From the NCBI RefSeq assembly GCF_032118995.1, contig NC_092651.1:17220349-17284348 (forward strand): a stretch of 64,000 nt of DNA, given 5' to 3'. The position numbers and the translations under genes were made by a program. This DNA is from Asterias amurensis (lineage: Eukaryota > Echinodermata > Asteroidea > Forcipulatida > Asteriidae). How positions within the stretch are numbered: the stretch's first letter is position 1; every line of letters starts with the position of its first letter. This document shows positions 1 through 12,700 of the stretch, one piece after another. A model generated the notes under the pieces. The model saw only the letters and a list, made by a program, of their open reading frames with translations. It made no database searches and had not been told where the DNA came from.

Positions 1-900
1 TGGTGAGGAGTTGGGACTCCTGTCCTAAAATCAGATGTGTTTCTGTGTCAATGAATAGTGAAAATAGTCAGCATGCACCATCCCATTTTGTATGCAATTT
101 TAATGTATGTTTTTTTAAATAAATTTTTTGTTTACACGATTTTGGTATAGTAAGTGATAATAATGCCGTTAAACAGAGATAGAACATGTCAAATTATTGT
201 TATGTTGTCACGAACTGTTGTAATAAAGTATGGCTCCACTCCCCCCCCCCAACCTCGCAGGCCAGTGCTTGTTTGTTGGCAAGCGCCATACATACTCACC
301 AGAATTCTCCCTCTGAAGCGCTTGATCATCGATCACACACACAAGCCACACTCTCTATGTTGCTCCTGCGGTTTATTTCCCTATACCATGCATCCACCAT
401 CCCCATGCATCACACATACACGCTTTTTTGTAATAGGATTTATATGAACACTACGCATGCAACAAACAACAACCGGCAGTACAATGCATTATACAGCATG
501 TACAGCGACGTGTGCAAAAAGGTGCTTGCATCCCGCTTGCATGTAGAAAACCCATGCCCTAACGCTGAACGTTGAATGCCAATCTACTACATGAATAATC
601 AGTGGGGAACGCACACACAAACAATGTGTGTCAACTTCCGGATTTAAAGCCCTCCCCCCACTTTTTTTTAGTGACGTACAGAACATTATCAACCAATCAC
701 GATTTGAAAAAAAATTACTGACGTTTTTTGTTGAATAATAATTAGTGAATAAAATAGTCGTTAGAAATTACCTAGATAAGTGGATACAGTTGGTAAGCAT
801 CTGTGTTCGTAAAAATAAGTAAAAGCAATCAAAATTTCTTGTAAAAGATTCTGTCAAAAAAATAACAAAATGAAAGGAAATAACTCACAAAACAGCTGTA
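1..900. other. Gene-free left edge
   Basis: No exon or recognisable repeat is seen. An AATAAA-like stretch near 117 with T-rich surroundings could mark the 3' end of a + strand gene lying to the left, but no coding sequence supports it. Short open frames at 154-692 overlap on both strands and are low-complexity, so they look like chance. A CCAAT box (693-697) and a CRE-like GTGACGTA (671) lie upstream of the first HMGB gene and could belong to its distal promoter. Confidence 0.5.
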
Positions 901-941
901 AATCATCTGGTCAGCTCATTTACATAAGTAATTTGGCGCTT

Positions 942-1190
942 ATTGGATCACATGACTCTTGTGGTTGCGCACTCAGATCATAGCCCACGAGTTCACTATT
1001 AAGAGTTTTCATTGGATGAAGCTTCGTTCCAACTTCGAACTGTCCAATCACAGAGCGGCATTTTTTACCTTGGGCTGCTGCAGGCCTTTGCATAAGTAGC
1101 GTGGGTATAGGGAATTTGTACAGGCAGCCCGCGTTGTGCATTGATTGTATGTGTATATGCATTATACACACGTATGCTACATAGCGTCTC
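942..1190 (+). promoter_or_regulatory. Probable promoter of HMGB-a with three CCAAT boxes
   Basis: Two ATTGG motifs (942-946, 1011-1015) and one CCAAT (1044-1048) lie within about 107 bases. They sit roughly 130-240 bases upstream of a strong splice donor (AAG|GTAAGT, GT at 1235). Clustered CCAAT boxes bound by NF-Y are typical of constitutive and cell-cycle chromatin-protein promoters. A weak TATA-like stretch is at about 1147-1158. The transcription start, probably 1150-1190, is inferred from spacing only. Confidence 0.45.
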
Positions 1191-1234
1191 CAGTATACAG
1201 CCAGCCAAGAAAATTTACAAATAGTTTGGATAAG
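1170..1234 (+). other. Probable non-coding first exon of HMGB-a
   Basis: The exon ends in AAG|GTAAGT, a full donor consensus, at 1234/1235. The matching acceptor is TTCCATCCAG ending at 4074, preceded by a pyrimidine-rich tract, 32 bases before the ATG at 4107. HMGB genes of animals commonly carry a non-coding first exon. The 5' boundary is a guess. Confidence 0.4.
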
Positions 1235-4074
1235 GTAAGTTAAATTTCCTTCTGTGGTCAGAAAAAAACATTGAAAATTTTAGCAAATATTTTTCTGCAC
1301 TAAGTGAATATATGTTCTACGAATTGCATTTGTTTCTGTATCGAAAAACTACTGGCAAACTGATGCATTTTAGGTCCGAAAATCTGCTTTTGGGTTGTTT
1401 TTTCGTGCGTGTCATGAGACTTGCATTGTCACAACGATTAACAATCAGCAGCCGCAAATGCTAAAATGAAAAACTATTTTTCTCAAAAACCCGTCGTCAC
1501 ATTTTCTTTAAAACTGTGTAGTCAAACAAATTATGTGTATTTGATCGTGAGTGAAAATTTGAATTATTTTGGTCGAGCTAAATTTTAGTTACGGCTTTTT
1601 GTTTCCTGTGACCCCTTTCGTTCTCGTTACCCCAACGCCATGTTGTTAGTGCGCACAACTCTACCATCATTTTCACCACGAAAAGTTCCCGTACTGCTCA
1701 ATGTACACTCCACTTTTGGCATACAAACCTATGGGACGATTCCAAAAATGTTTCAATCTTCAAGATAAAGATATGATTTTTCGATTTATGTCAATAGTTC
1801 ACCCCAAAGTGGTATTTGAAGGGGACTTTCATTCATGAAAAGGTATGCGGTTGTTTTGGGTGTCGTTTTTCGGGCTTTGTTTGACCTCGATTTAACTGCC
1901 ATTTTGTAGCATTGCTCGACTACAACTCGCATACCCACACCGCTGTATATTTTCCCCATACTCAACGCTTTCGTATACAAACCCAATGGGATATGCACTA
2001 AATTGATCCTGAACCCAGCGCGGACACTTTAAACATGGATTTATGGACATGGTTGTTTCAAAAAGTTTATCAAGACGGTGTTTTTGGACACGTTAGAATT
2101 CAGCTTTGTGGCGGGTGGGGTCGCTGAGAGATTTCCTCCATGTTTTTTCGACGTCAAAAATGCAAAGTCTGCGCTGAGGGGACAAACATGTTTTGCATGT
2201 CGCTGGGCCCATTGCTCAGTCGCACGTGTTCGTTGTATGGTTAATACTAACGAATGCTTGTACTGTCTCAATACAAAACCACCATGGACATTGAAGGGCT
2301 ATTTTAGTGGATTTTTTGTTGGGATTTGTTTCGTTTTTAAGGTGATTTCGGGAACTTGTTTTTGACTCTTCGGTAGCGTGGTTGCACGTGTCTAATTTGC
2401 ATAAAGTGTATGGTTAGTCATGTTGGGTTAGTCAATAGGTTTTTTTTTTCATTGTACATTTTCAAAGATTTTTGTCAGTGGCTCTAAACGGGTATTCCTC
2501 TAAACAGATGATGGCTCAGTGATTTCAGAAATGAGTGGTTGCTTATGGGGCTTGGACAACATAAATATGAAATTGTCTCATTATGATTTTTGGTTTCTTG
2601 CTTTCACATTATTGACATTGTTGTTTTGCACAAATTTACTAACGTTAACAGAAGTTTTGAAAAAAAGAAAATTATGCCTTTATTGTAATATTTCACTCAA
2701 TCATGAATTAGTTTAAAGGCTATATTTTGATATATTGTCACTTTTTGAATATTTAATTGCCTTCTATGTTTTTTTTCTTCTCTCTAATTCATTTCTTTGT
2801 TATGGAACATACTCTTTTTAAATTAAAAAGTGGTTGCAGTTTTCATGCTAGATAGATGCCACCTCGGTTAGGGGGAAATTGACAACATTAATCCAAGATA
2901 ACGAAGGATGATAAAAACAAGTATTTTAAAGAAAATAGTTTTTTGCATGAGCAATTGAGCTTGAACTGTTGACTTATTTTTTTTTTTTTCAAGGACATTA
3001 AAAAGCCCTTCAATGCATGGTGTTTAAAAAATTAACTTTTACATGCTGCGATTTGCTTTTTCAAGCAAAGCTTACTTAATTTGATGACCCTTTTTTAAGG
3101 ACTTCTCTGTGTAATTATTTGAAAACTCTGCGTGCATCATAAACAGTTGGCTTCTTACAATGAGTGCTAGGGGTTTCGACTGCGCGTGCATTTCAGTGGC
3201 ACTGATCGGCAGGGAAGCCCATTGGTGGACGGACCAAGCAACCACAGTAGGATGGCACCTCTAGCAGAAACTGTAACCACTCATATTTTGTTCTGATTTC
3301 AAGTAGTTATGTTTAGACTTAGGTGTTCAAGCTTATTTTATCCTACGGAATTGATTCCAATAGCCACGAACTCGGTGCCAATTTCATAGAGCTGCTTTAA
3401 AGCACAAAAAAGTAGCTAAGCACAGTAACGTTATGCTTACCAGGTTAAGGTTACCAGTGAAAATAACATGTCACACTGGTAATGTGCTAATTTAGAACTG
3501 CTGAGCAGGAAATTGTTAAGCAAAACTGTTGCTTGAGCAGCTTTGAAATTGGGCCGATGAATGGACTAAAAGTGGCCTAAAAAACTTGTTTTAAAAAACC
3601 TAGTGTATTACTAACCCCTTGTTGCACCAGAGAGAAGAGTAGTAATGTTAAAAGTAAAAAGTACAAATGAAATATTTTAGATTAGGTTTACTGTAAGTAA
3701 TTTATGAAAATGTGAGTGAGGATTATTTGCAAGGTAACATCTCAAAAGTTAAAAGTTTTTTCAGAAAACCTGTCTAACTAATTAATTAAAAATTTTCAAA
3801 AGACGATCATTGAATTAATTTTTTTATTTGTTTACATTTTTCTTGTTATTGTTAGCTTCACACTTGAGTTATTTTAACATCTACTTTTTCATGACGTTTT
3901 TACTAATTTAGATTAGGGTACGGTGTACATTGTGTAAATGAGGGTTTGGTGGTAAAGTGTAGAATACTTATACTTCTGATAGTTGCACAGGTATATCAAA
4001 TTTAATTGAATCAGTTTACCTGCACTCTTTCAAATTTTAAAAATTTCTGTCTTGTTTATGATTTTTCCATCCAG
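1235..4074 (+). other. Intron 1 (5' UTR) of HMGB-a
   Basis: An AT-rich stretch without exon-like sequence. It contains one MITE of the CCAATTTCATAGAGC family (3377-3555) and short open frames on both strands with no recognisable domain. The intron is predicted from the donor at 1235 and the acceptor at 4074. No other function is seen. Confidence 0.4.
3377..3555. repeat. MITE, CCAATTTCATAGAGC family
   Basis: The left end reads GCCAATTTCATAGAGCTGC and the right end is its degenerate inverse (AGCTTTGAAATTGGGCC). The inside is rich in TTGCTTAGCA/TGCTAAGCA-like inverted blocks that recur in all copies. The same family is seen at 14111, 24413, 48430, 48796 and 58067, with fragments near 18398, 52949 and 63800. 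It is non-coding and presumably non-autonomous. Confidence 0.75.
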
Positions 4075-4106
4075 TTGAACAAGAATCTACAGAAATAAAG
4101 CCAACC

Positions 4107-6159
4107 ATGGTTCGAAAAGACCCCAACAAGCCAAAGGGGCGTATGTCCTCATATGCCTTCTTTGTGAAGTACTGCAGAGAGGAAGTAAAGGATGAGTCGG
4201 TTGACTTTGCAGAATTCTCCAAGAGTTGTTCTCTCAGATGGAAGGTATGTATTCCCTGGAAATTTTGTTTTTAGCTTGGATTGTATGGAACTTCAAGAGC
4301 AGTTTCACAGGCCTGAAATTTCATCTTTGAGAGGGCAAGGCCATTTGCATTTTTCAAAGGGTGCTTCCATTCGAAACTTTTGAAGAAGCACCAAGGCCAA
4401 GAGACACCAGATGATGATTTTTAACTCTTTGTTTTTTTTAGTTGTTTATTTATAAATTACCTTGCATTCGTTGTTTACTAATGTTTATTCGGATCTTATT
4501 GGTTTTGTTTATTGGTTAGAAGTGCAGAAACTGACAGTTTATTAGTCAAAGACCTTGAGATGAGTTTTCTGATGTTTATTTGTGGTTCAACAGTTCAATC
4601 ATTGAGATAAGTTTTAGGCAGGGACTCTTTGTTGCAGTTAGATGTTTTGACTTATATTGAAATGTTTCTCAATTTGTTTTTTCTCAGGGTATGGATGATG
4701 GAGCCAGGAAGAAGTTTCTCGAGTGTGCTGAATCAGACAGGCAGCGATACGAGCGTGAGATGGCTCGCTACGTTCCCCCAAAGGGCCAAAAGAAGAAGGG
4801 ACGCCGCAAGAAGGACCCCAATGCACCAAAACGTAACCTGTAAGTTGAGTGTTTTTTTTTATCTATTTTACATGATATCCCCTTGAAGAAAAATTGAATA
4901 AAAAACCAAAAAGACTCGGCACTAATGATGTCAGTTTTGCTCAAAGTACATGGCTGTCAAACATTCCATCGTTTGTGCGATCACCGCATCATCATAGTTG
5001 AGATGCATGAGTAAACATAAATAACACTTGGACTTGTTGAAATTTGCCTGCTATCCAGGTACTTGGATAACATTTTTTTCACAACAGTGCAGAGGGCAAT
5101 GTCTTTTCGTACTGTCTGTGTAGCCTAGCATTTGTGTTTTTATTCTTGAGAAGGGATAAATCATCCCCCGAAAAGATGAATTTTGCTAATTAAGTAAGAA
5201 ATTTATATAGAAAATATCAGACATTTAATTTAAAAAAATTCACTTGTTCAACCGCCTTTATAATGTGGTCCCTTTTGATGTTTTTTTTTCCTGTCAGGTC
5301 GGCGTTTTTCATATTCAGTAATGAAGAGAGACCCAAAATCAAGGCCACAAATCCCAAACTGGGAATTGGTGATATTGCTAAGATTCTGTCTGGTCAGTGG
5401 AAGACGCTCCAGCCCCCACAGAAGTCCAGGTACGACATTGCTGCTGTTGCTGACAAAGAAAGATACCTCAAGGTATTTATTGATTTTATTTTGTCCATAG
5501 TCTAGCTTAAACCAATAAATAAATGTTTCAACTTTTATTCATTGAAATATTATTTTTTGTTAATTTTGATTATGACTATTGTTATTATATATTTTTGTTA
5601 GGAGGGGGTGGGGACAAATTCACGCCAGTGACATTTTCCTTTAACTTAAAGAAGAGACAGATATATTGCTTTCTTGAGAGATTGCATGATAGTGTACTTT
5701 CCTAAATCAAAGAATTCAAATGTCTTGGGATTTCTCTTCAAGATACAGAAAGTGAGGAACATTCCAAACACATGATCACAAATCCCTTAATCCATGACAC
5801 CCCTGCTTCTTTAATCAGTCTTATTTCAATTGTAAGGTTAAGTTAAACATTTTGCAGCATTTTCCAAGTAACTTTTTCAATAAATGATTTGTGTTACTTA
5901 TCCATTTCTTCAGTTGGTAATGACTCAATTTTCCCCTACTGAGATCTGTAAGGTGATTTTCTTTGCCACTTTGAAACCTTACAAAAAAGGAAGTAAGAAA
6001 GTCTATGCAAAATTTTCATGAATTTTGTTTTTGTCATTTCAGGCAATGAGGATCTACAAAGAAACTGCCGCCAAGGTAAAACCTAAGTCCTCTTCGAGCT
6101 CCTCCTCTTCATCCTCAAGCTCCAGCTCAAGTAGCTCAAGCTCCAGTGATGAGGAGTAA
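4107..6159 (+). CDS. HMGB-type two-box chromatin protein, paralogue a (193 aa, 4 coding exons)
   Basis: Coding exons are 4107-4244, 4688-4839, 5298-5472 and 6043-6159 (phases 0, 2, 0), giving 193 aa. HMG box A spans about residues 9-75 (start [34 protein letters not shown]). A basic linker ([19 protein letters not shown]) follows. Box B spans about 95-165 ([16 protein letters not shown]). The tail is 20 serines plus DEE. HMGB proteins bend DNA non-specifically in nucleosomes and transcription complexes. The ATG has a good context (AACCATGG) and follows a splice acceptor. Compared with its neighbour at 9771 it lacks four residues in the box A loop (KDE-SVDF), and box B has Ser-Asn where vertebrate HMGB1 has Cys106. 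The closest remembered family member is the sea urchin HMG1 homologue. Identification is secure; the functional split from paralogue b is unknown. Confidence 0.95.
4308..4415. repeat. Fragment of a dispersed CAGGCCTG...ACCAAGGCCA repeat
   Basis: A block reading CAGGCCTGAAATTTCATC, then AGGGCAAGGCCATTT, then CACCAAGGCCAAGA lies in HMGB-a intron 2. The same ordered blocks occur at 41600-41745, 47200-47345 and 48673-49078, so this is a dispersed element. Its class is not recognised. Confidence 0.6.
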
Positions 6160-8700
6160 ATGAAAAGTCGTCAACCAGAGAGCGTCCACTATCAGGGAAA
6201 TCTGAAAAAAAGTTTCCCCCGTTCCCCTCCCCCTCAAAATGTATCCAAGTTTGTCCCCTTTACTCGGAATGGATTTTAAAATAATTAATAATGGTTACTA
6301 TCATTCAAATGTCTCAAACTAAAACAAAAAGAGACTAGGAATATTGAAATACCTATATGGGGGAGGAGGGTACTGACTGGAAAAAGAACGGGTTAAAGTT
6401 ACCTTGACAATTGTTAAGCATGGTCGTTTTAAAGTATCTGTCGTGTAAAAATAATTTGAAATAACTTGTAAAAAGGACCCCAAACTGATAGTTTTTCCTT
6501 TCATGTGTAAAAGGTTGGTCACCATTTTGTTCTTAAAAAATGTTGCTATCTATTTTAGCTGCTACATATGCGTGACTCGTTAAAAGGTGCTGTCGCAGTG
6601 TGCTTTCCCTGAACAAATGTGTTGTTTCATGTGACCTTTGACCAGACCCAGGCTAGAGATATCTGTGTAAAAACCAAGCCTTTGCCGTCCTATTTTGAAT
6701 CACAGTCATGCAACAGTAAGAGTTGACATTTGTATAGTGAAAGTGCAACAGATAGCGCCTTTACCCTAAATAATAATTGAAAATCTTAAAGAGTTATTTT
6801 TTTTTACCATAGATTTTCACATTACTTCGTAGTTGGATAGTTTTACGTTTGTTGACCTGTAAGTTATCTTCACCCTTTTAAAGATGTGTACAATTATGCT
6901 GAAGTAGGCCAGTGTGTAAGTTTTACATGAATGCACTCAGTGCCCCGTGAAGGAAGGCAACCAATAGTTTGGCAACACACGGCCCATTAATTTGTGGGAC
7001 ACTGTTTGTGAAAAAGAGCCATTTATGAAATGTGTTTAGATACAAAATACCTCATTATTACTTCATCATCAGAATATGCAGTTTTGCAAGTGAAAACTGA
7101 AGAGTTTAATTATACAGTACGAAAGGCAGCATAATTTGATGCTAGTTAGTGTTGTTGATAATGGTTAGTAATGCTTACCAAATTGTTAAAGTTTGCCTCT
7201 TAAGTCTTATCTAAATTGTGTTTAAAATGATTGTGTTTACAATGATTAGGTTGATTCGGGTTCCAGACTATCAATGGCTTAATGACATAGCACTGTTTGA
7301 AGGCCCTCAGTGGTGGATCCAACCAATTAACTGTGATCAATGGGTGACCATAACCAGTTTCTTTTAGTTGTAAATTTATCATAGCTGTTTATTGATGATT
7401 TTTTGAAGACGTTTGATAGTACATGTATATGAACAAGTTTTTTAACATTTCAAATGTCGGGACCTGAAGATGAGCTATGTGAGCTTTAAGTTTCCGAATA
7501 TTGTTAATCAAGATCTGAAGAAGACGACCAAAGTAGTTCCTTATCGTTCAACTTTGATTCAAAAAAGCGCATTTAACATTTTTATTTAGTTTTTAAATGA
7601 AAATTTCTTTGAAAATATTGGGAATCTGAACCACCCAGAATGTGAGTTTCAGACTTAAATGCCACTTCATCACACCCCTGATTGGTTTTGTAAAACGAAA
7701 AATCAATAATACGTCTTTGCCTTGGGAACAGAAAGAACTTATGAGACATAAATTCCTTTTGTAAAACCAACTTGGTCTTTATGTGTTTTGAAACCTTACT
7801 GCTCTTGGCCAACATGTGTTCCAAATGGTGCTTGAGTAAATCTAGTGACCAAATTCATCATGGAGTTCTTCAAGGATTAAGAAAACATTAAATGTTAATC
7901 CCACATGGGAAGACGAACTTGAGCTACGAAGTTTCTGCATTTACATGATTGAAGAGACGTTTGCAAAATGACCTGTTGATGATCAATCAAACTTAATACA
8001 TGTATGTTCTGTGATAAAGAAATTTGTCAAAGAAATTGTCCAATGTGGTTTCTTTGAGCTAAGAGCTGGTCTTGAATTCTTTTGTTGCACTCACTGTGAA
8101 TAATATATTGTTCAGCTACACTAGTTCATATGTGTGTGTTTGTTTTGGAAAGGATTGAGTTTGGAAATTAAAGCTTATGTTTTTATCGAAGTCTGAAATG
8201 TCTGAGTGTTCACTTCTTTTTAATGTGTGTTGTTTTAAAAATAAAAATAAATGAAGCTGTATACATGAACATGTACATTTACACTGTACTTCATAGTTGA
8301 ACAGTACCCTCAGGAAAAAAAAATCCAAAAGATATTGAAATCTGATGAATTTTTCTTTTTCACACAATGAATAAATTTGATGATCAAAAGAAAACAATAC
8401 CTTATGCACCTGATGTGTTTTGGGGTAGGGCACTCTCGTGTAAAGGCCATTCTGAGGTTGCTTATTAGCCCATCTTGTGTGCGTCCCAAACAAAGATGTG
8501 CATTTTCCATTGTTTTTTTTATACATCATTTCAAGATGGCAGTGTGATTATGTCGGTCAATGCAAAAGGTCCATAGAAGTTTGAAGTAAAGAAATTGCAC
8601 TGAACAAACATTATAGTAAGCTTGAAACTTGCCAAAGAGCAAACAAAGTTTTGGGTGAATAAATGCATGTCTACTGGAAGTTTTTATTTTGATGTACATT
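6160..8700 (+). other. 3' UTR and downstream flank of HMGB-a
   Basis: No other gene is seen here. Candidate poly(A) signals are the overlapping AATAAA at 8240-8245 and 8246-8251, and AATAAA at 8658-8663, which is followed by a T/TG-rich stretch. Use of any of them would give a 2.1-2.5 kb 3' UTR. Which is used cannot be told from sequence. Open frames on the - strand (8116-8529) have no recognisable content. Confidence 0.35.
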
Positions 8701-8839
8701 TAGCAAGGCTCTACTGACCCTTTTTAAACCATTTATTTAACCATATGGAGGGCACGGCAACTATCATTTTGTTAAAAGCCATTCCATTGGAAATCTTGAA
8801 ATTTATGTGAACACTTTAGAAGGGGTGTCGCATGCAATT

Positions 8840-9320
8840 TTATGTCCTCTATGCAATACTATTCGGCGGACATTATTGCATATGCAATAATGTCCCCCGG
8901 ATGGTTTTGCATATGCAATCGTGTCCGCCCGGACACTGCTGCATAGTGCAATTGTGTCCGCCCGGACACATTTGCATATGCAGTTGTTTCCGCCCTCGTG
9001 CAAAACCGTCCTTGCAGTAAATTAAACGCCCTTGGTCGACGGAACACGTTTGCCATTTTTTTACAAGCTAAGTGCATGTCATGAATGACATGGGAAATGT
9101 TCGGCTGTTAGGTATTCGCTGCAATCATAAAATACGTGAATATTCATGCTGCATAACGTAGGTTCGGTGCATGCACGCTCGCTTGAGCGCGCACATACAG
9201 TCATGTACATGTCCACTGGACGGTTTTTGCATAGCCCCGGACACGATTGCATATATGCAAAAGTGTCCGGGGCGGACAGTATTGCATGGCGGACACAATT
9301 GCATCTGACAGGGGCACTGA
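8840..9320. repeat. Palindrome-array repeat, copy 1
   Basis: Between 8868 and 8997 about four tandem units of roughly 30-32 bases follow the pattern CGGACAC-NN-TTGCATATGCAA-NN-GTGTCCG, each nearly self-complementary. Another unit (CCGGACACGATTGCATATATG and its inverse) follows at about 9235-9275, with half units to 9305. The stretch between (about 9000-9160) is non-palindromic and is shared with the second copy at 32335-32740, including GCCCTTGGTCGAC and ATGAATGACATGGGAAATG. It lies about 450-900 bases upstream of the HMGB-b ATG. No coding capacity is seen. Confidence 0.8.
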
Positions 9321-9753
9321 AATCGAAGTTAATACCGGGCAACAGACATGGCCTCTGTGTAGTTAAAGGCCTCGACCCAATTGCATGGCAAAATAACCGG
9401 CGCCTACGAAAGCTTGGAATAATGCACTTTACTTCAAGCCTATTTCAAGGTGTAGCAGTGAATGTTTGCTTGCGTGCGTATTCAAGTAACTTGGCATTCT
9501 ACACTCGCACAGCTAGCGCAGAAATTCGGCGCTTGCACAGTAAGCAGGGGAATGGCGATTGTATGCGAGAATTTGGCAGAATTTGGCCATGAAATTGGCA
9601 AAATTTGGCCATGATATTGGGCCCATTTATGATTGCAGTCTACCAAAGACTTGTTGTCAAATGAACCCTGGCCATGGATGGGTTCTGAATAAATAAAGAA
9701 TGTGCAAACCAACGTTGTAAATATAATCATTATTTTGTTTGTTTCAATTACAG

Positions 9754-9770
9754 ATTCCTGAGATCCAACC
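9754..9770 (+). other. Short 5' UTR segment of HMGB-b after a splice acceptor
   Basis: TTTGTTTCAATTACAG ends at 9753 and is a good acceptor. The 17 bases to the ATG end in AACCATGG. A possible non-coding first-exon donor is GT at 9540 (CACA|GTAAGC), which would give a 214-base intron, but this donor is only moderate. The true first exon may be further upstream. Confidence 0.4.
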
Positions 9771-12700
9771 ATGGTCAGGAAAGACCCCAACAAGCCCAAG
9801 GGGCGTATGTCCTCCTATGCCTTCTTTGTACAGTTTTGCCGTGAGGAGCACAAGGATCGCCACCCTGGACAGTCTGTGAACTTCACTCAGTTCTCCAAGC
9901 AATGCTCAGAGAGATGGAAGGTTAGTATATTTAAATCAGTGTTTTTTCCATCAGGTATACAAAGTTTCTTGTGAATGTTACACTCTTTTGTGATAAGTGT
10001 CCAGGGGCTGATTTCACAAAGAGCTAAGATTGATCTTAAAGATGTTATGTCAGACTTTTTGCCGATTTGACCCAAAAATTATGATTCAAAATTCAATAGG
10101 TATTTTGATGGGGGTCGAGAAAGTTACAAGCTTTCATTTGAGCCATTGCTCGAAAAAGTCCGCCAATTATTAGTAGCAGTGAAGTAAAGTGCTCAAAATT
10201 AGTTTTTGTCGCGATCCCGACAATATATCACGTGACCAATTCTTATGTGTTTTAAAAAAAACGTTTTAAACTTTTGTCATGGTTCCTAACAATTAAAAGT
10301 AAAAGTTAAACTTGTTTTCGTTAGAGCGGGTGATAATCTTCTGAATACCATTCACTCAAAAAAATCTACTTTTTAATGTTTGGGGCCAAAAATCTGACAT
10401 AGCATCTTTAACTGCAAATCAATCTTATTTGCTAAGTAAAGTGTGATGTCACAATACAATCTTTATTGTTATACATGTACTGACATTTGTCTTACGAGGA
10501 ACTAAATTGCTTTGTGAAATTGTGTCTTACGCAAGACATTGCTTCCTATTTCGGAAGAAACTGGCTTGTGTAATGAATGTAAAAGACACTATGTTAAGAC
10601 GATAAGGGGGGCTTGCCCTGGTGTTTCTGGCTCACCGCAGCAAATTGTAAACCATTATAAGGTGCTACATATTATTGGTCTCATAATTCAAGTCAGTGAG
10701 TACCTTTATGGGCAAAGGATTCTAGGTGGAATCCAAGACCAAGTAACCATGGAATGCTGACTTCGAAGAAATGTAGTACAGAATTCTAAAACCTGGCATA
10801 TTTAACTTCCGCGCGGCGTCCATCTTGGTAGCTCGATTTGAGTTTTTTAACTTCTCGGGTTTCCAAGATGCAAAAACAGTATACACTGACACTGACCCAG
10901 TTCACCTGACGTCATCAGAATAATCTTGGATGTGCCATTTTTGGTGGTCAATGCTGCGATATTCAGTGGAGTGCGCATTTTTGTGTGACCACCGTTTTCA
11001 TGTAAACCTATTGACCACCAAAATGGTGAGCATGCAGCACAGTCGCCGCTTGTTACATGCGTGCAAGGTGTCAACTGTTAAAAATTTGCTTTTGCATAAA
11101 ATTTGCTTTTGCAATTAATTCATGAGATTTTTAGAAAATATTTTAAAAGACAGATGACCTTTTCCATTTGTCTACTGTATTTTCTGGGGGTAAACAATTT
11201 AAACATAGGCCTACTTGAAATACGGCAATTGAATCGAGCGAATTGTTATTTATTATTTGAGATGTACATGTAAACGGTTGTGCCGATGTGTTATTACCAA
11301 CAGACCATGGATGAGTCTGAAAAGAAGAGGTTTCTGGAATGCGCAGATCATGACAAGCTAAGGTACGAGCGTGAGATGGCCCGTTACGAGCCACCAAAGG
11401 GCCAGAAGAAGAAGGGACGCCGTAAGAGAAAGGACCCCAACGCACCTAAGCGTAACCTGTAAGTGGCTCTACCACACTGTACATGTAATTAACATCCCTA
11501 TTTATGTCTGAAGTATCCATGTACTCCATGCTTGTTGTCACGTGGGCCTTCTTTTTTTCAGAAGGGATTTTCTATATGCATATTATTTTGGACTTCCCTT
11601 TCCATATCTTTTCTTGGGTCATGTGTATCATCAAGCTACTGTGATCTAAATGAAATAGTGGTATACATACAAATGCCTTTTATATTGTATTATATTGTAT
11701 TGTATTGTATAATTCAGCCCAATGAAACCTCAGCCAAAAGTTAACATCTCTTAGAAATCAGTAACTGTTACTTGGCAAATGTAAGGTTGGCAGATAATCA
11801 ACCACAAACAAGTTCTACCCAACATCACAGGATACATTTGAATTGTACCTTTTTCCCCCTCCTTTTCTCAAATTGCCTTGTTCTTCTAAAAGTGTACCAG
11901 GATAGAGGATTGAAGACCACTACAGTCAACACTTTTTGTAAAAAGTTTCTGTTTATAAAGAGTACATTCTGGAGTCTAGTTTCTTCTCTGTGTTTCGTCG
12001 TTTTGGTGTCTTCTCAAATGACAACTTTCCTGTTACAAAGAGGAACTTTAGCCAGTTCCAGTGAGCGCGTTACAAGAGTTGACTGTATTATTTTTAAAAA
12101 CCATAATAGAGAAAGTAGATTTTCTATTCCATGTACAGTATATTCACTGACTGGCTAATGCTCAGTGAGATCACAGCAGTGGTAATTTACAAGTGTTTGG
12201 AAAGGACCTGTTTGCTGACCTCTATTGTCAGAAACACATCTCACTGTAAGATGTAGTGTTAGGCCTTCGCTCGGCCCCAGCGGCCAGTCTATCCAGAACC
12301 GCTGGGATGGGCTAATCACTTGCACAGATTCTTGTTCAGGAAGTACGTCATGCGTACAGTGCATAGAAATATATGGTGCAGTGTTAGTGTGTTGCATGAT
12401 GGGACTGCGCATTATTAAAACAATGAGCGTGTTTGATGCATTTGCCCATCCCAGCGCCTTTGGTTAAAGCAAGGCGTTGGGGACAAGCGAATGTTAGGCC
12501 AAGTCCAAATAGGGGGCTACGGCTATGGCTTGATTTGGATAACAATTTGTGTCGTAATTGTTAACTGTTATATTTGGCCAGATACTTAAATGGGGCAGTT
12601 GCCTCTATGCCCTTTGTCATTGCTTTAGTGCCCTTTTAAATGTTTTAGTAGAAAGTTTAATTTTCCTTCATAGAGAGATCCCCCTCTATGAATGAAAATA

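Noticed and set aside
9146-9592. 148-codon open frame before HMGB-b
   Set aside because: It overlaps the palindrome-array repeat, and its sequence reflects the repeat rather than a protein family.
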